Shown: positions 21,891-33,384, counted from the stretch's first letter. The stretch is 64,000 nt of DNA from Megaustenia siamemsis (GCA_032433765.1 JAVIAB010000047.1:13906107-13970106); one strand, 5' to 3'. Notes: generated from the letters alone by a model not told the origin. Numbers and translations are program-made.

Positions 21891-22254
21891 ACTCGTCTGA
21901 TTCAGAATGAAAGTATATAGCCCCCACAATGTTGGCCCCTATATTACCTTAAATTAGTTCAACAAACGGTCCTTATCAGGACCACACAACTATGAAAATT
22001 GGACAAACAGGTATACCTTGATATTATCGTCCGTCCTCGAACTGAGCAGACAATAATTCTCCTGGTGTTTTGTTTTATCCAGTTATTTCCCCATTACGGC
22101 CACGCCTTTACCTAGTGAAAATTAATCATAGACCAGCAACTACGGTAATTTCTATTATTTAGCGGTTCACAATTTACAATTTTGACAAACATCAAAGAAA
22201 TTCGCCGCTTTAAGAAAACTGCAGCTGCAAGATATTTGTTAAATATACATTTAA
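21891..22254 (+). other. Transposon 3' non-coding region
   Basis: Between the transposase stop codon and the right TIR. AT-rich, no second frame of note, no clear AATAAA near the stop. It resembles the untranslated interior of similar elements, with no further gene. Confidence 0.6.
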
Positions 22255-22360
22255 AGGGTCTTTTGCATTCTAATAACATTTGGAAAATTTCAACAGTTTT
22301 TAACAAACGGTTACTGAGTAACAGCGTTTTGAAGTTGGGCACGTGATTTGAAACGAGCTA
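22255..22360 (-). repeat. Right TIR of the DNA transposon with TA
   Basis: Inverse of the left end: AAGTTGGGCACG at 22332-22343 pairs with the left CGTGCCCAACTT, ending GAAACGAGC immediately before TA at 22359-22360. The minus-strand open frame at 22112-22342 lies in this non-coding end and is not a gene. Confidence 0.82.
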
Positions 22361-23390
22361 TAATAAATGCTTACTCTCATTACATTTTTAGTCTATTCAT
22401 CTACTCTTGTAGACGCGAAATTGCGCACTAAAGGGCCAGGAGACGAAATTGAAAACGGAATTGATACACGCTACAATAAGTAGTGCAGTGCGCAGAGAGT
22501 GGAAAGTGACGTGAACATACGATGACGTAGTTTGGAGGGCAGTTAGAAATTTGACAGCGAGAGGGTGGGTTGAGAGTGGAGACAGCTGGGCCTGAGATGA
22601 ACAAGGGAAGGGGCAGTAGATCAGTGATAATCTTGAACGAGTTTTGCATGGACGACTCGTGCTGCCAGAGATCCTTCACTGTTGATATAAACATTATTTA
22701 TATGATTGTTCATTGAATTCATAGACGAGTGGTTGTTTGTCGTTAACTTGATAAACTGTTGACATTTGAAAGATTAAAGATTCACTCACTCACTCATATC
22801 AAGATTTGGTCACTAATTCCATATTGAAGACTCAATAAACGTTTAAAGACGTGATGATATTCGCATACCCTCCATGCCGAGATTGAAAGTGAGTGCCCTG
22901 CGAGTCACGAAACGTGATCGGGGCCTTATCATTAAGGCAGGAGGCGAGATTAAATCTTTTGATCAGCTAGCACCTCGAGACCTGACGGTCTAAACAACAC
23001 ACTAGACGATGAATATACAATATAGAACGGATTGACGATATTGTAACGTCATCGTCGTCATCGTCATAAAAATAAACAATATGTACAAAGGAAAAGGTTA
23101 CACTCTCACTTAATTTTTCTCATTGCTATTTCTCTTCCTTCAAACCTAATTTAATTCCCAGAATAATATCCCACAGCAGTAATTACTTCAACAGGCACCA
23201 TGTTTCCTGCTTTCACAGATGTATTAGTATTTTTTTTCAATTTAAATTTGTAATCTCTCTTCCATATTGGAATTCTGCTTTAAAAGCGGGTGTTTTATAA
23301 ATGTAGGGTAATCCATCTGCCAGGAGTAACATGGGAAGGCAATTAGTAGCTTACACTTTTCATTTTATCTGAGATTATTAAAATGTATCC
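22361..23390. other. Unassigned interspersed sequence
   Basis: No recognised element. An AATAAA (22835-22840) in CTCAATAAACG and the long non-coding composition allow a solo LTR or an untranslated exon, but I found neither TG...CA ends with a 4-6 bp duplication nor splice evidence. TCGTCATCGTC repeats occur at 23050-23065. Minus-strand 22428-22694 is open for 88 codons without a recognisable motif. Confidence 0.35.
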
Positions 23391-23394
23391 ACAG

Positions 23395-23653
23395 AGATTG
23401 GATTTCTGAGACGGATGTTGAGAGTTCCATGGAGAGTTAAAAAGACCAATGGGGAAATTCACAGAGAGGTCAATACAAAAGGACAGCTATTTTAAATAAA
23501 CATCAGAATGGAATAATCGACTTTTTTCGGGCAAATTAATTAGAAAAAAGAATTGGAGATTTTGAATACTCGGTTATAACTGGCACAATACAGGGTATGA
23601 TAAAGATATTTAATAACTTGGTGTCGTGGCACGGAAAACACTCAACAACAGAA

Positions 23654-23684
<31 letters not shown>

Positions 23685-23690
23685 GGGTTT
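23395..23690 (+). mobile_element. LINE family B fragment, degenerate, ending at a TA repeat
   Basis: GGATTTCTGAGACGGATGTTG (GFLRRML), AGAGTTAAAAAGACCAATGG, then GAATACTCGGTTATAACTGG (EYSVITG) and TTGGTGTCGTGGCACGGAAA (LVSWHGK) follow the family-B order with many indels. It ends at (TA)n, 23657-23685. The (TA)n is probably a later expansion, because the usual B ending is absent. Confidence 0.65.
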
Positions 23691-24080
23691 TGGCCTTTTG
23701 ACAGACCGTTGGTAGCAAGAAATCATGATGAGTCAGTAGTTGTCTTAACGAGGATGGAACTGACATTTCAGCTTGCTTGCTATGCATGAGCGAATAATAT
23801 GGAGATAATGCTTTGTCAAAATGGCACTACTCCTCACTCGTCTCCTCTTTGATACTTTCCGAAGTATGGACTAGGTCCTTACGTTCAGAAAGAAAGTTGA
23901 GTTGCAGGGGATGCTAGAAGATGGATAATACACCGACTGCCTTAGGGTCTCTCCCTCCGGATTTTCTATTTGGGTTTACTCCCGTAACCTTCGAACTCTC
24001 CCGAGTCTTCTCACAAGGCAGTGAGCGAGTTGGACGAGAATGTCGTCGCTGTCGGATATAGGCGTTCACCGATGCGACAG
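23691..24080. other. Unassigned spacer with a short shared repeat
   Basis: GTATGGACTA followed by a GTCC motif (23863) recurs as GTATGGACTACGTCC at 49929, and CTCTCCCTCCGGA (23948) recurs inverted as TCCGGAGGGAGGG (49851). Possibly pieces of one old repeat. No gene. Confidence 0.35.
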
Positions 24081-24084
24081 TGAA

Positions 24085-24835
24085 AACAATGACCTATATA
24101 GTCATATGTGTAAAGCATTAAATCATTAAATCATGTATATAAACAATGGCCTATATAGTCATATGTGTAAAGCATTAAATCATTAAATCATGTATATAAA
24201 CAATGGCCTATATAGTCATATGTGTAAAGCATTAAATCATTAAATCATGTATATAAACAATGGCCTATATAGTCATATGTGTAAAGCATTAAATCATTAA
24301 ACCATGTACATAAACAATGAGCTATATAGTCATATGTGTAAAGCATTAAATCATTAAATCATGTACATAAACAATGACCTATATAGTCATATATGCAAAG
24401 AATTAAATCTTTAAATCCTGTATATAAACAATGACCTATATAGTCATATGTGTAAAGCATTAAATCATTAAATGATGTATATAAACAATGACCTATATAG
24501 TCATATGTGTAAAGCATTAAATCATTAAATCATGTATATAAACAATGACCTATATAGTCATATGTGTAAAGCATTGAATCATTAAATCATGTATATAAAC
24601 AATGGCCTATATAGCCATATGTGTAAAGCATTAAATCATGTATATAAACAATGGCCTATATAGTCATATGTGTAAAGCATTAAATCATTAAATCATGCAC
24701 ATAAACAATGACCTGTATAGCCATATGCGTAAAGCATTATATCATTAAATCATGTACATAAACAATGACCTATATAGTCATATGTGTAAAGCATTAAATC
24801 ATTAAATCATGTATATAAACAATGACCTATATAGA
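24085..24835. repeat. 57-bp minisatellite, about 13 units
   Basis: Unit of 57 bp with cores ATAAACAATGACCTATATAG, TCATATGTGTAAAGCATTAA and ATCATTAAATCATG (phase markers 24085 and 24142). One unit near 24620 lacks an ATCATTAA copy. Units are nearly identical on the left. Confidence 0.93.
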
Positions 24836-25087
24836 TATAGTTTAGTATGGAGGTAAACAAAAATCTTGTGGATGAGCATGATCGTCTACGACAGCCATAG
24901 TGGAACATAATGATCAAAAAGCTATAGAAAATGAATCTTAGTTTTCTTGTTCATAATTAAGTAATGTAACTGGTAGTCTACACATGTTGTTATGTATCAA
25001 TGTATCATTGCATGATATATTTATCTCCGTTTTCTTATTCTTGTCTTCTTCGAAGGTTGATGAGGCAGTTAGTGAGTCATCTGAACG
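24836..25087. other. Short unassigned spacer
   Basis: No feature recognised between two arrays. Confidence 0.35.
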
Positions 25088-25918
25088 TCTTGTGCTGACT
25101 TGTCAACCAACAATCACATTCTTGTAAATCAATAATAAAATTCATTTCAATCAACAATCCAGTTCGTAGCAACCAACAATCACATTCTTGTAAATCAATA
25201 ATAAAATTCATTTCAATCAACAATCCAGTTCATAGCAACCAACAATCACATTCTTGTAAATCAATAATAAAATTCATTTCAATCAACAATCCAGTTCATA
25301 GCAACCAACAATCACATTCTTGTAAATCAATAATAAAATTCATTTCCAATCAACAATCCAGTTCATAGCAACCAACAATCACATTCTTGTAAATCAATAA
25401 TAAAATTCATTTCAATCAACAATCCAGTTCATAGCAACCAACAATCACATTCTTGTAAATCAATAATAAAATTCATTTCAATCAACAATCCAGTTCATAG
25501 CAACCAACAATCACATTCTTATAAATCAATAATAGGATTCATTTCAATCAAAAATCCAGTTCTTGGCAATCAACAATCAAATTCTTGTAAATCAATAATA
25601 AAATTCCCTTCAATCGACAATCCAGTTCGTGTCAATCAACAATCCAGTTCTTGTCAATCAACAATCAAATTCTTGTAAATCAATAATAAAATTCCCTTCA
25701 ATCAACAATCCAGTTCTTGTCAATCAACAATCAAATTCTTGTAAATCAATAATAAAATTCCCTTCAATCAACAATCCAGTTCTTGTCAATCAACAATCAA
25801 ATTCTTGTAAATCAATAATAAAATTCCCTTCAATCAACAATCCAGTTCATGTCAATCAACAATCCAGTTCTTGTCAATCAACAATCCAGTTCTTGTCAAT
25901 CAACAATCAAATTAGTTA
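25088..25918. repeat. 66-bp minisatellite, about 12 units
   Basis: Period about 66 bp with internal ACAATCACATTCTTGTAAAT, CAATAATAAAATTCATTTC and CAACAATCCAGTTCATAGC. From 25570 rightward the spacer changes to CTTGTCAATCAACAATC and frames open for 96 codons, which follows from a unit length divisible by three. Degenerate relatives of the AATC motif occur at 29210-29370. Confidence 0.92.
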
Positions 25919-25954
25919 GTCGTTCATTTATCCTCATAGCGCATCGAAAAGAAC

Positions 25955-28115
25955 TGTTCTATTAGAGCTCAGATATTCTATAAGAGCTCAGATATTCTAT
26001 AAGAGCTCAGATATTCTATAAGAGCTCAGATATTCTATAAGAGCTCAGATAATATAAGAGCTCAGATATTCTATAAGAGCTCAGATATTCTATAAGAGCT
26101 CAGATATTCTATAAGAGGTCAGCTATTCTATAAGAGCTCAGAAATTCTATAAGAGTTCTATAAGAGCTCAGATATTCTATAAGAGATCAGATATTCTATA
26201 AGAGCTCAGATATTCTATAAGAGCTCAGATAATATAAGAGCTCAGATATTCTATAAGAGATCAGATATTCTATAGAGCTCAGATAATATAAGAGCTCAGA
26301 TATTCTAAAAGAGCTCAGATATTCTATAAGAGCACAGATATTCTATAAGAGATCAGATATTCTATAAGAGCTCAGATATTCTATAAGAGATCAGATAATA
26401 TAAGAGCTCAGATATTCTATAAGAGCTCAGATATTCTATAAGAGCTCAGATATTCTATAAGAGCTCAGATATTCTATAAGAGCTCAGATAAAGAAGAGCT
26501 CAGATATTCTATAAGAGCTCAGATATTCTATAAGAGCTCAGATAATATAAGAGCTCAGATATTCTATAAGAGCTCAGATATTCTATAAGAGCTCAGATAT
26601 TCTATAAGAGCTCAGATATTCTATAAGAGATCAGATATTCTATGAGAGCTCAGATATTCTATAAGAGCTCAGATATTCTATAAGAGCTCAGATATTCTAT
26701 AAGAGCTCAGATATTCTATAAGAGCTCAGATAATATAAGAGCTCAGATATTCTATAAGAGCTCAGATATTCTATAAGAGCTCAGATATTCTATGAGAGCT
26801 CAGATATTCTATGAGAGCTCAGATATTCTATAAGAGCTCAGACATTGTATAAGAGCTCAGATATTCTATGAGAGCTCAGATATTCTATAAGAGCTCAGAT
26901 ATTCTATAAGAGCTCAGATATTCTATGAGAGCTCAGATATTCTATGAGAGCTCAGATATTCTATAAGAGCTCAGATATTCTATGAGAGCTCAGATATTCT
27001 ATAAGAGATCAGATATTCTACGAGAGCTCAGATATTCTATAAGAGCTCAGATATTCTATAAGAGATCAGATATTCTATAAGAGCTCAGATATTCTATGAG
27101 AGCTCAGATATTCTATAAGAGCTCAGATATTCTATAAGAGCTCAGATATTCTATACGAGATCAGATATTCTATGAGAGCTCAGATATTCTATAAGAGATC
27201 AGATATTCTATGAGAGCTCAGATATTCTATGAGAGATCAGATATTCTATGAGAGCTCAGATATTCTATAAGAGATCAGATATTCAATGAGAGCTCAGATA
27301 TTCTATAAGAGATCAGATATTCTATAAGAGCTCAGATATTCTATAAGAGCTCAGATATTCTATTAGAGCTCAGATATTCTATAAGAGCTCAGATATTCTA
27401 TAAGAGATCAGATATTCTATGAGAGCTCAGATATTCTATAAGAGATCAGATATTCTATGAGAGCTCAGATATTCTATAAGAGTTCAGATATTCTATGAGA
27501 GCTCAGATATTCTATGAGAGCTCAGATATTCTATAAGAGCTCAGATATTCTATGAGAGCTCAGATATTCTATAAGAGATCAGATATTCTATAAGAGCTCA
27601 GATATTCTATAAGAGATCAGATATTCTATAAGAGCTCAGATATTCTATAAGAGATCAGATATTCTATAAGAGATCAGATATTCTATAAGCGCTCAGATAT
27701 TCTATAAGCGCTCAGATATTCTATGAGAGCTCAGATATTCTATAAGAGCTCAGATATTCTATAAGAGCTCAGATATTCTATAAGCGCTCAGATATTCTAT
27801 AAGAGCTCAGATATTCTATAAGAGCTCTGATATTCTATAAGAGCTCAGATATTCTATGAGAGCTCAGATATTCTATAAGAGCTCAGATATTCTATAAGAG
27901 CTCAGATATTCTATAAGAGCTCAGATATTCTATAAGAGCTCAGATATTCTATAAGAGCTCAGATATTCTATAAGCGCTCAGATATTCTATAAGAGCTCAG
28001 ATATTCTATAAGAGCTCAGATATTCTATAAGAGCTCAGATATTCTATGAGAGCTCAGATATTCTATAAGAGCTCAGATATTCTATAAGAGCTCAGATATT
28101 CTATAAGAGCTCAGA
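25955..28115. repeat. 19-bp minisatellite, about 114 units
   Basis: TATTCTATAAGAGCTCAGA repeated with a 19-bp period. Each unit contains the palindrome GAGCTC, with variants GAGATC, GCGCTC and GATAATATAAGAG (a recurrent shortened unit at 26045-26730). GAGATC and TATGAG variants become frequent from about 26600 to 27650. The array ends directly at LINE C (28118). Confidence 0.95.
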
Positions 28116-28117
28116 TC

Positions 28118-28510
28118 ACCTCCTCACCAATTTCCCCGTGTCTCCTTCTTCTTCTACTATCCTTCCTCTGTTGCCGTTGACGTCGAGGGGAGATACACTC
28201 TGCGATTCTTTGCTCTTCTGTTGGCCTCTTCTGGTGTTATCCCACCTTGTGACTCTAGTATTCCCTTTATCCATCTCTTTCTCGGTCTTTCTCTTAATCT
28301 GGCATTTTCGTAGCGTTTGTTTATGACTCTTTGAGTCATTGTTAGTTCTTTTTGTCTTGTTATGTGGCCGAACCAATTTAGCTGTTGATTCTTTATGTAT
28401 TCCATGGCTGATCCAATTTCGAGTTTCTTCCTGAGGTCAGTGTTTCTTACTCTGTCCCTTAAGCTGTTTCCTGTCATTCTTTTGACACATTTTATTTCCC
28501 CAGTGTAAAA
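28118..28510 (-). mobile_element. LINE family C 3' fragment
   Basis: The minus strand from 28477 reads MTGNSLRDRVRNTDLRKKLE, then AMEYIKNQQLNWFGHITRQK, ARLRERPRKRWIKGILESQG, ANRRAKNRR and YLPST. This is the tail of family C with few changes and no internal stop over 106 codons. It has lost the reverse transcriptase. More divergent from the other C copies than they are from each other. Confidence 0.82.
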
Positions 28511-29370
28511 TAATAAACTGGTTCACATGTCCACCTCCCTTCTTCTAGTTCTCCTGAATTGAGGTAGCATCCCTCTTGACTAATTTGACGATCCGGGAGT
28601 CGTACTAACGCCATATATTATTCACTGACAGCATCAATATCTTTATCAACCTGCCATTCGTTTCGGATGTACGGCCTGGTTAGGGATATACGATCGTCCA
28701 TATTGGAGACGTAGTAAACACAACAATGGATGCACCCATAACGTTTGATTCACTCCAAATTTATGTAGCCATGGCGCACGAACACCGTATCCATGGCGCA
28801 AAATCCTTAAAGAGGAACCTTCGGTTGACTTCACACAACAATCTATATTAAGGTGCTTAAAGTAATTGGCGCCGAACAAAGCCAACGACAACTATTGAAC
28901 AGCTATCAGTGGCATGAGGTAAACAACATATCGACTTCAGGACGGGGAAAGGTGTCATTCACACCTCTTGATTTGCCAAAAGGGACCGCTGCCAGACGCA
29001 CGAACTCCGTAGCAAGTTGCTAATTCGTTAAGTAGAACTTCCTGTTGACTTTAACGTAGCGATCTACATTAGAAAGCTGAAATTAATCAGTCTCCAAATA
29101 CAAATCCTGTAGCGGTCGGTGGAACACAAACACTATTCCACCATCATAGAACTGGAAATTCACCCGCCCCCTTTTTCCAATAAAATAAATTAATTAAATT
29201 AAACTCAAATTAAATTCTTTTCGATCAACAATCACATTTTTGTCAATCAGCTATCGAATTCATGTCAATCAGTAATCAAATACTATTAAATCAACAATTA
29301 CATTATTTTAAAACGGTAATAAGATTCGTATAGATCAGCAATCAAATATTTGCCAACCAACAATCCCATT
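28511..29370. other. Unassigned spacer
   Basis: Two sections (28640-28900 and 28960-29110) have near-parallel wording: CTTCGGTTGACTTCACACAACAATCTATATTA versus CCTGTTGACTTTAACGTAGCGATCTACATTAG in broken pieces. This suggests an old tandem duplication of about 230 bp. After 29210 it becomes AATCA-rich like the 66-bp array. No gene recognised. Confidence 0.35.
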
Positions 29371-29390
29371 TATGCATTTGGATCTTTTAC

Positions 29391-29722
29391 TGGCCATGCT
29401 ATGCAGGTTGTTCCACTCTGCCATGCTATGCAGGTTGTTCCACTCTGACCATGCTATGCAGGTTGTTCCACTCTGCCATGCTATGCAGGTTGTTCCACTC
29501 TGCCATGCTATGCAGGTTGTTCCACTCTGCCATGCTATGCAGGTTGTTCCATTCTGGCCATACTATGCAGGTTGTTCCACTCTGGCCATGCTATGCAGGT
29601 TGTTCCACTCTGGCCATGCTATGCAGGTTGTTCCATTCTGGCCATGCTATGCAGGTTGTTCCACTCTGGCCATGCTATGCAGGTTGTTCTACTCTGGCCA
29701 TGCTATGCAGGTTGTTCCACTC
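29391..29722. repeat. 27/28-bp minisatellite, about 12 units
   Basis: CCATGCTATGCAGGTTGTTC followed by CACTCTG or CACTCTGG, giving 27- and 28-bp units. The length mix makes several overlapping plus-strand frames open by chance (peptide MQVVPL / LCRLFHS / YAGCST). No protein is supported. Confidence 0.93.
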
Positions 29723-29899
29723 TGTTCCGCACTCTGCTCCCATATCCTCTCCCGCAAAGATGTCCTTTGTTTGTCTCTCTTTTATCTTTCGTGTTCATAA
29801 CATGACAGCTCTTGTGGTTGTTTCTGGACCACTCCTGTTCACATGGCCTATATATTTCCATCTTCTTTCCGAAACCAAATTTCTAGTTGCAAATTCCCC

Positions 29900-30445
29900 C
29901 CCCCCCCCCAAAAAAAAAAAAAAAAAAAATAAATGCCAACATGTTGGCGATAAACCAACAAGGAAGACAAGTTAAAACTACTGAGGGCATGCATCTCTCC
30001 AATAGCATCAAATGGTTGTGAATCATGGCCAGTCTTATAAACGACAGTGAAGAAAATGTGTTCATTTAAAAAAAAAAAATTCTACAGATAAAAACCTGTA
30101 GGATATCTAGGATTATAACAAAAATAAAAGATAAATTAAATTAAGATAAGAGGCCATAACATTAAAAAGAACTAGCTTACAAATAAACATCTTACAGAGG
30201 AAACCAAAATTAAATTCTATGGTCGCGTCAGATGACACAGCGATGTATAACAATTTTAAAACATAAGTAAAGATGCAGTTTCTGGAAGACAAGACAGGGA
30301 CCGGCCAAGCAGAAAGTGGTTTGAAGACATCAAAGATAGCTTGAGCATGGCAACGGAAGAAGTGGGTGATCTGGCCGGTGATCCTTTCCGACGAGCAATG
30401 ACGAGTGTAAAGTTTTGTAAAAGGAGCTGAAGGTGATTGGCTTTA
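29900..30445 (+). mobile_element. LINE C-terminal fragment, degenerate (family H)
   Basis: After a C/A homopolymer run (29896-29930), NGCESW-like coding occurs near 30010. Further on, frame pieces read GRQDRDRPSRKWFEDIKDSL, SMATEEVGDLAGDPFRRAMT and a stop. The pattern (RGRP..WF.DIK...M...E...LA.D...R...) matches the C-terminal tail of another LINE group. Many frameshifts; a single copy in the window. Confidence 0.5.
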
Positions 30446-30689
30446 CCGAATGATGATAGTCTCAACATTTCCGCTTCCGGTTTCTCTTCTAAATTCAGAT
30501 TCGTATAGAAAGAAAATGACAGTAAAATGCATACAAACTGTCACATCTTTAGTTTAGCTTCTGTGTTGTACCGTGCTCCCAATGTGTTTAGGTTAGTAAT
30601 AGCTTTTTTGGGTTTCAACAAACTGACGAACATCTGGAGATTCAAAGTTCTCAGTAAACGAGCACAACTTGGACTATTCAACTCCTGTG

Positions 30690-31900
30690 TGATACATGTG
30701 CTAACATATGGGTGTAATACCTGTGCTAATATATTGATGTGATACCGGTGCTAACATATGGATGTGATATCGGTGATAACATACGGATGTGATATCGGTG
30801 ATAACATACGGATGTGATATCGGTGATAACATATGGATGTGATAACATATGGATGTGATATCAGTGATAACATACGGATGTGATATCGGTGATAACATAT
30901 AGATGTGATATCGGTGATAACATATGGATGTAATAACAGTGATAACCAATATGGATGTGATATCAGTACTAACATATGGTTGTGATACCGGTGATAACAT
31001 ATGGATGTGACATCAGTACTATCATATGAATGTGATACAAGTGACTAGATATGGATGTGATACCAGTGTCTACATATAGAAGTGATACCAGTGTCTACAT
31101 ATGGATGTGATTCCAGTGCTAACATATGGATGTGATGCCAGTGCTAGCATATGGATGTGATATCAGTGCTAACATATGGATGTGATACCAGTGCTAGCAT
31201 ATGGATGTGATATCAGTGTTAACATATGGATGTGATAACAAGTGCTAACATATGGATGTGATACCAGTGCTAGCATATGGATGTGATATCAGTGCTAACA
31301 TATGGATGTGATACCAGTGCTAACATATGGATGTGCTTCCAGTGCTAACATGCGGATGTGATATCAATGCTAACATATGGATGTGATACCTGTGCTAACA
31401 TATGGATGTGATACCGGTGATAACATACGGATGTGATACCACTGCTTACATATGGATGTGATACCAGTGCTAACATTTGAATGTAATACCAGTGCTAACA
31501 TATGGATGCAATATCAGTGCTAACATGTGTATGTAATACCAGTGCTAACATATGAATGTAATATTAGTGCTAACATATGAATGTAATATTAGTGCTAACA
31601 TATGGATGTGATACCGGTGATAACATACGGATGTGATACCACTGCTTACATATGGATGTGATACCACTGCTTACATATGGATGTGATACCAGTGCTAACA
31701 TATGAATGTAATACCAGTGCTAACATATGAATGTAATACCAGTGCTAACATATGGATGCAATATCAGTGCTAACATGTGTATGTAATACCAGTGCTAACA
31801 TATGAATGTAATACCAGTGCTAACATATGAATGTAATATTAGTGCTAACATATGAATGTAATATTAGTGCTAACATATGAATGTAATATCAGTGCTAACA
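30690..31900. repeat. 25-bp minisatellite, about 48 units
   Basis: Unit of 25 bp: GATGTGATACCAGTGCTAAC followed by ATATG, with variants GATATCGGTGATAAC, ATGTAATACC and GATGCAATATC. Divergence increases toward the right end. The stretches 31380-31560 and 31590-31800 share the same run of variants, consistent with a segmental duplication of several units. Confidence 0.93.
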
Positions 31901-32224
31901 TAAGGGTTTGAAAGTTGGAAATCCACGCAGACTTGAGACATGAAATTAAATGCCTTAGAGAACAAATGTTTTCTTCGGATCTCAAACATAAGCTGGAAAG
32001 AATACATTTCAAATGAACAGATAAGAGTCGAATCTAAACAAGAATACGTGTCGAGCTTTATAAGAAGGCGGCGTTTGAAATACATCGGTCATGTGCTGAG
32101 AATGTGTGAGAAGTAGAACACGTGTAAGTGTGGTCTATAGGAGCAGTAGTGTAGAGGTATCGAGGCCAAGCAGGATGAAAGAGACGATCTTATCATTCAG
32201 TAACCACACAATCTGGTGAATGAG
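31901..32224. other. Spacer with a small LINE-like piece
   Basis: Plus strand around 32055-32105 reads RRRLKYIGHVLRM, the kind of motif found in LINE tails, in a fragment too short to assign. Otherwise no element or gene is recognised. Confidence 0.35.
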
Positions 32225-32497
32225 AGGCTATGAACGCTTCATTCACCTTTTGGTGGTCTATGAACGCTTCATTCACCTTTTGGTGGTCTATGAACGCTTC
32301 ATTCACCTTTTGGTGGTCTATGAACGCTTCATTCACCTTTTGGTGGTCTATGAACGCTTCATTCACCTTTTGGTGGTCTATGAACGCTTCATTAACCTTT
32401 TGGTGGTCTATGAACGCTTCATTCACCTTTTGGTGGTCTATGAACGCTTCATTAACCTTTTGGTGGTCTATGAACGCTTCATTCACCTTTTGGTGGT
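32225..32497. repeat. 30-bp minisatellite, nine units
   Basis: TATGAACGCTTCATTCACCT followed by TTTGGTGGTC, 30 bp, repeated nine times with one recurring C-to-A change (ATTAACC) in two units. Thirty is divisible by three, so frames on both strands stay open for about 100 codons. Three such frames overlap, so none is supported. Confidence 0.95.
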
Positions 32498-32659
32498 GGC
32501 AAGAGCAAACACCCATCCCTCCATCCCCCCACCCCGCTATGTAGATGTATGACGTCGGGCTCTGGGCAGGAGGGACCTGGGTTCAGATCCCACCCCAGTT
32601 GGTCGAGATTTTTCATCGTTAGAAAAACATTCATCCGTGGGTTCTACGTGACGTTACCA

Positions 32660-33012
32660 TCCCTTGATCTCCCTGATGGGGGACTGGTTGGTCTTGAGGC
32701 AAGTCGCCGGCTTAGAGACAGAGAGGTTGTGGATTCAAATCCCGGCTACAACGGTTGGGATTTTTATTTATGATTTCTCTCTGCGGCAACCACCCCTGGT
32801 CTCAGCAGTGAGGCCCGGCTTAAAACTTCAATTACTCATCGACGGAAAATATATGAGTACCTCCGAAGTCGGAGTTATCTGCCTGTGCGGCGAGGGACCC
32901 CTGTGCACACGGCTGCCAGGGAAAAATGGATTAACACGTAAAATTCAGTTCATTGTCTCTAGGGACTTCGTCAGAGCAAAAGCTGGTGAACGAAAAAAAA
33001 AAGAAAAAAAAT
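32660..33012 (+). mobile_element. SINE-2 copy, full length
   Basis: Head GACTGGTTGGTCTTGAGGCA with B-box-like GTGGATTCAAATCCCGG; body TTTTTATTTATGATTTCTCTC and CAACCACCCCTGGTCTCAGC; shared module CCGAAGTCGGAGTTATCTGC and CGAGGGACCCCTGTGCAC; then TTCAGTTCATTGTCTCTAGG, GGACTTCGTCAGAGC and an A-rich tail. The shared module also occurs in the differently headed SINE at 44181-44436. Open frames over it are not genes. Confidence 0.85.
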
Positions 33013-33300
33013 CTCGTGGATAGTGAGATTCGATGTCTAGCCCTCTCGGATAACAGCAATAAACACCAAGCGTGCACTCGCACACGTTTAAGAACCTTTG
33101 GCACTTCAAATCGGAAAAGTAATCCTTGCAATTGCGTTACCTGTAAAAACCTAACCCCACCAATGAAAAAAAAGGGGTCTTACGGAGTTCGTGCACGTAG
33201 ACCAGGGTTCTCCTCAGGTTTTCTCGAGTTGATATCAGAGCACCTACGGATTCATCCAATGTATAGTGATGATGATCCTAACAATAACAACGTCAAATAA
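33013..33300. other. Repeat-like spacer
   Basis: GAGATTCGATGTCTAGCCCTC (33027) resembles the unit core of the array at 57385-57700 and a piece at 13538. The remainder looks like another interspersed repeat of unknown type; no gene is recognised. Confidence 0.35.
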
Positions 33301-33308
33301 GTGCAACC

Positions 33309-33384
33309 ACTTTTTGCGAGGCACGATTTGTGAGTCAGTCAATGACCGCATGTGCTGTCGGTCTCTTAACCAGCCATGTGATAG
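33309..33384 (+). repeat. Left copy of a 76/78-bp direct repeat flanking LINE A
   Basis: GCGAGGCACGATTTGTGAGT ... GTCTCTTAACCAGCCATGTG matches 33754-33831 with about six substitutions and a 2-bp gap. The LINE-A fragment lies exactly between the two copies. The repeats may be an unusually long target-site duplication or a separate duplication. Confidence 0.8.

Larger units (their letters stand above)
20251..22358 (+). mobile_element. Complete IS630-Tc1-mariner DNA transposon, DD83E type
   Basis: A 2,108-bp element. The left end GCTTGTTTCATAACTCGTGC and the right end, read on the minus strand, GCTCGTTTCAAATCACGTGC are inverted repeats. The outer 27 bases match at 23 positions, and weaker similarity continues for about 80-100 bp (for instance TAACCG and TTGTT blocks in both). 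The element is flanked by TA at 20249-20250 and 22359-22360, the target duplication expected for this superfamily. It holds one intact transposase gene. No second copy or non-autonomous derivative is seen in the window. Confidence 0.88.

Noticed and set aside
22361..23060. Solo LTR
   Set aside because: An AATAAA is present, but no TG...CA ends with a matching 4-6 bp duplication could be found.
29372..29975. Overlapping MQVVPL / LCRLFHS frames
   Set aside because: 27/28-bp minisatellite with three frames open by chance.
32193..32552. Three overlapping frames across a 30-bp array, on both strands
   Set aside because: Unit length divisible by three; identical repeats leave every frame open.
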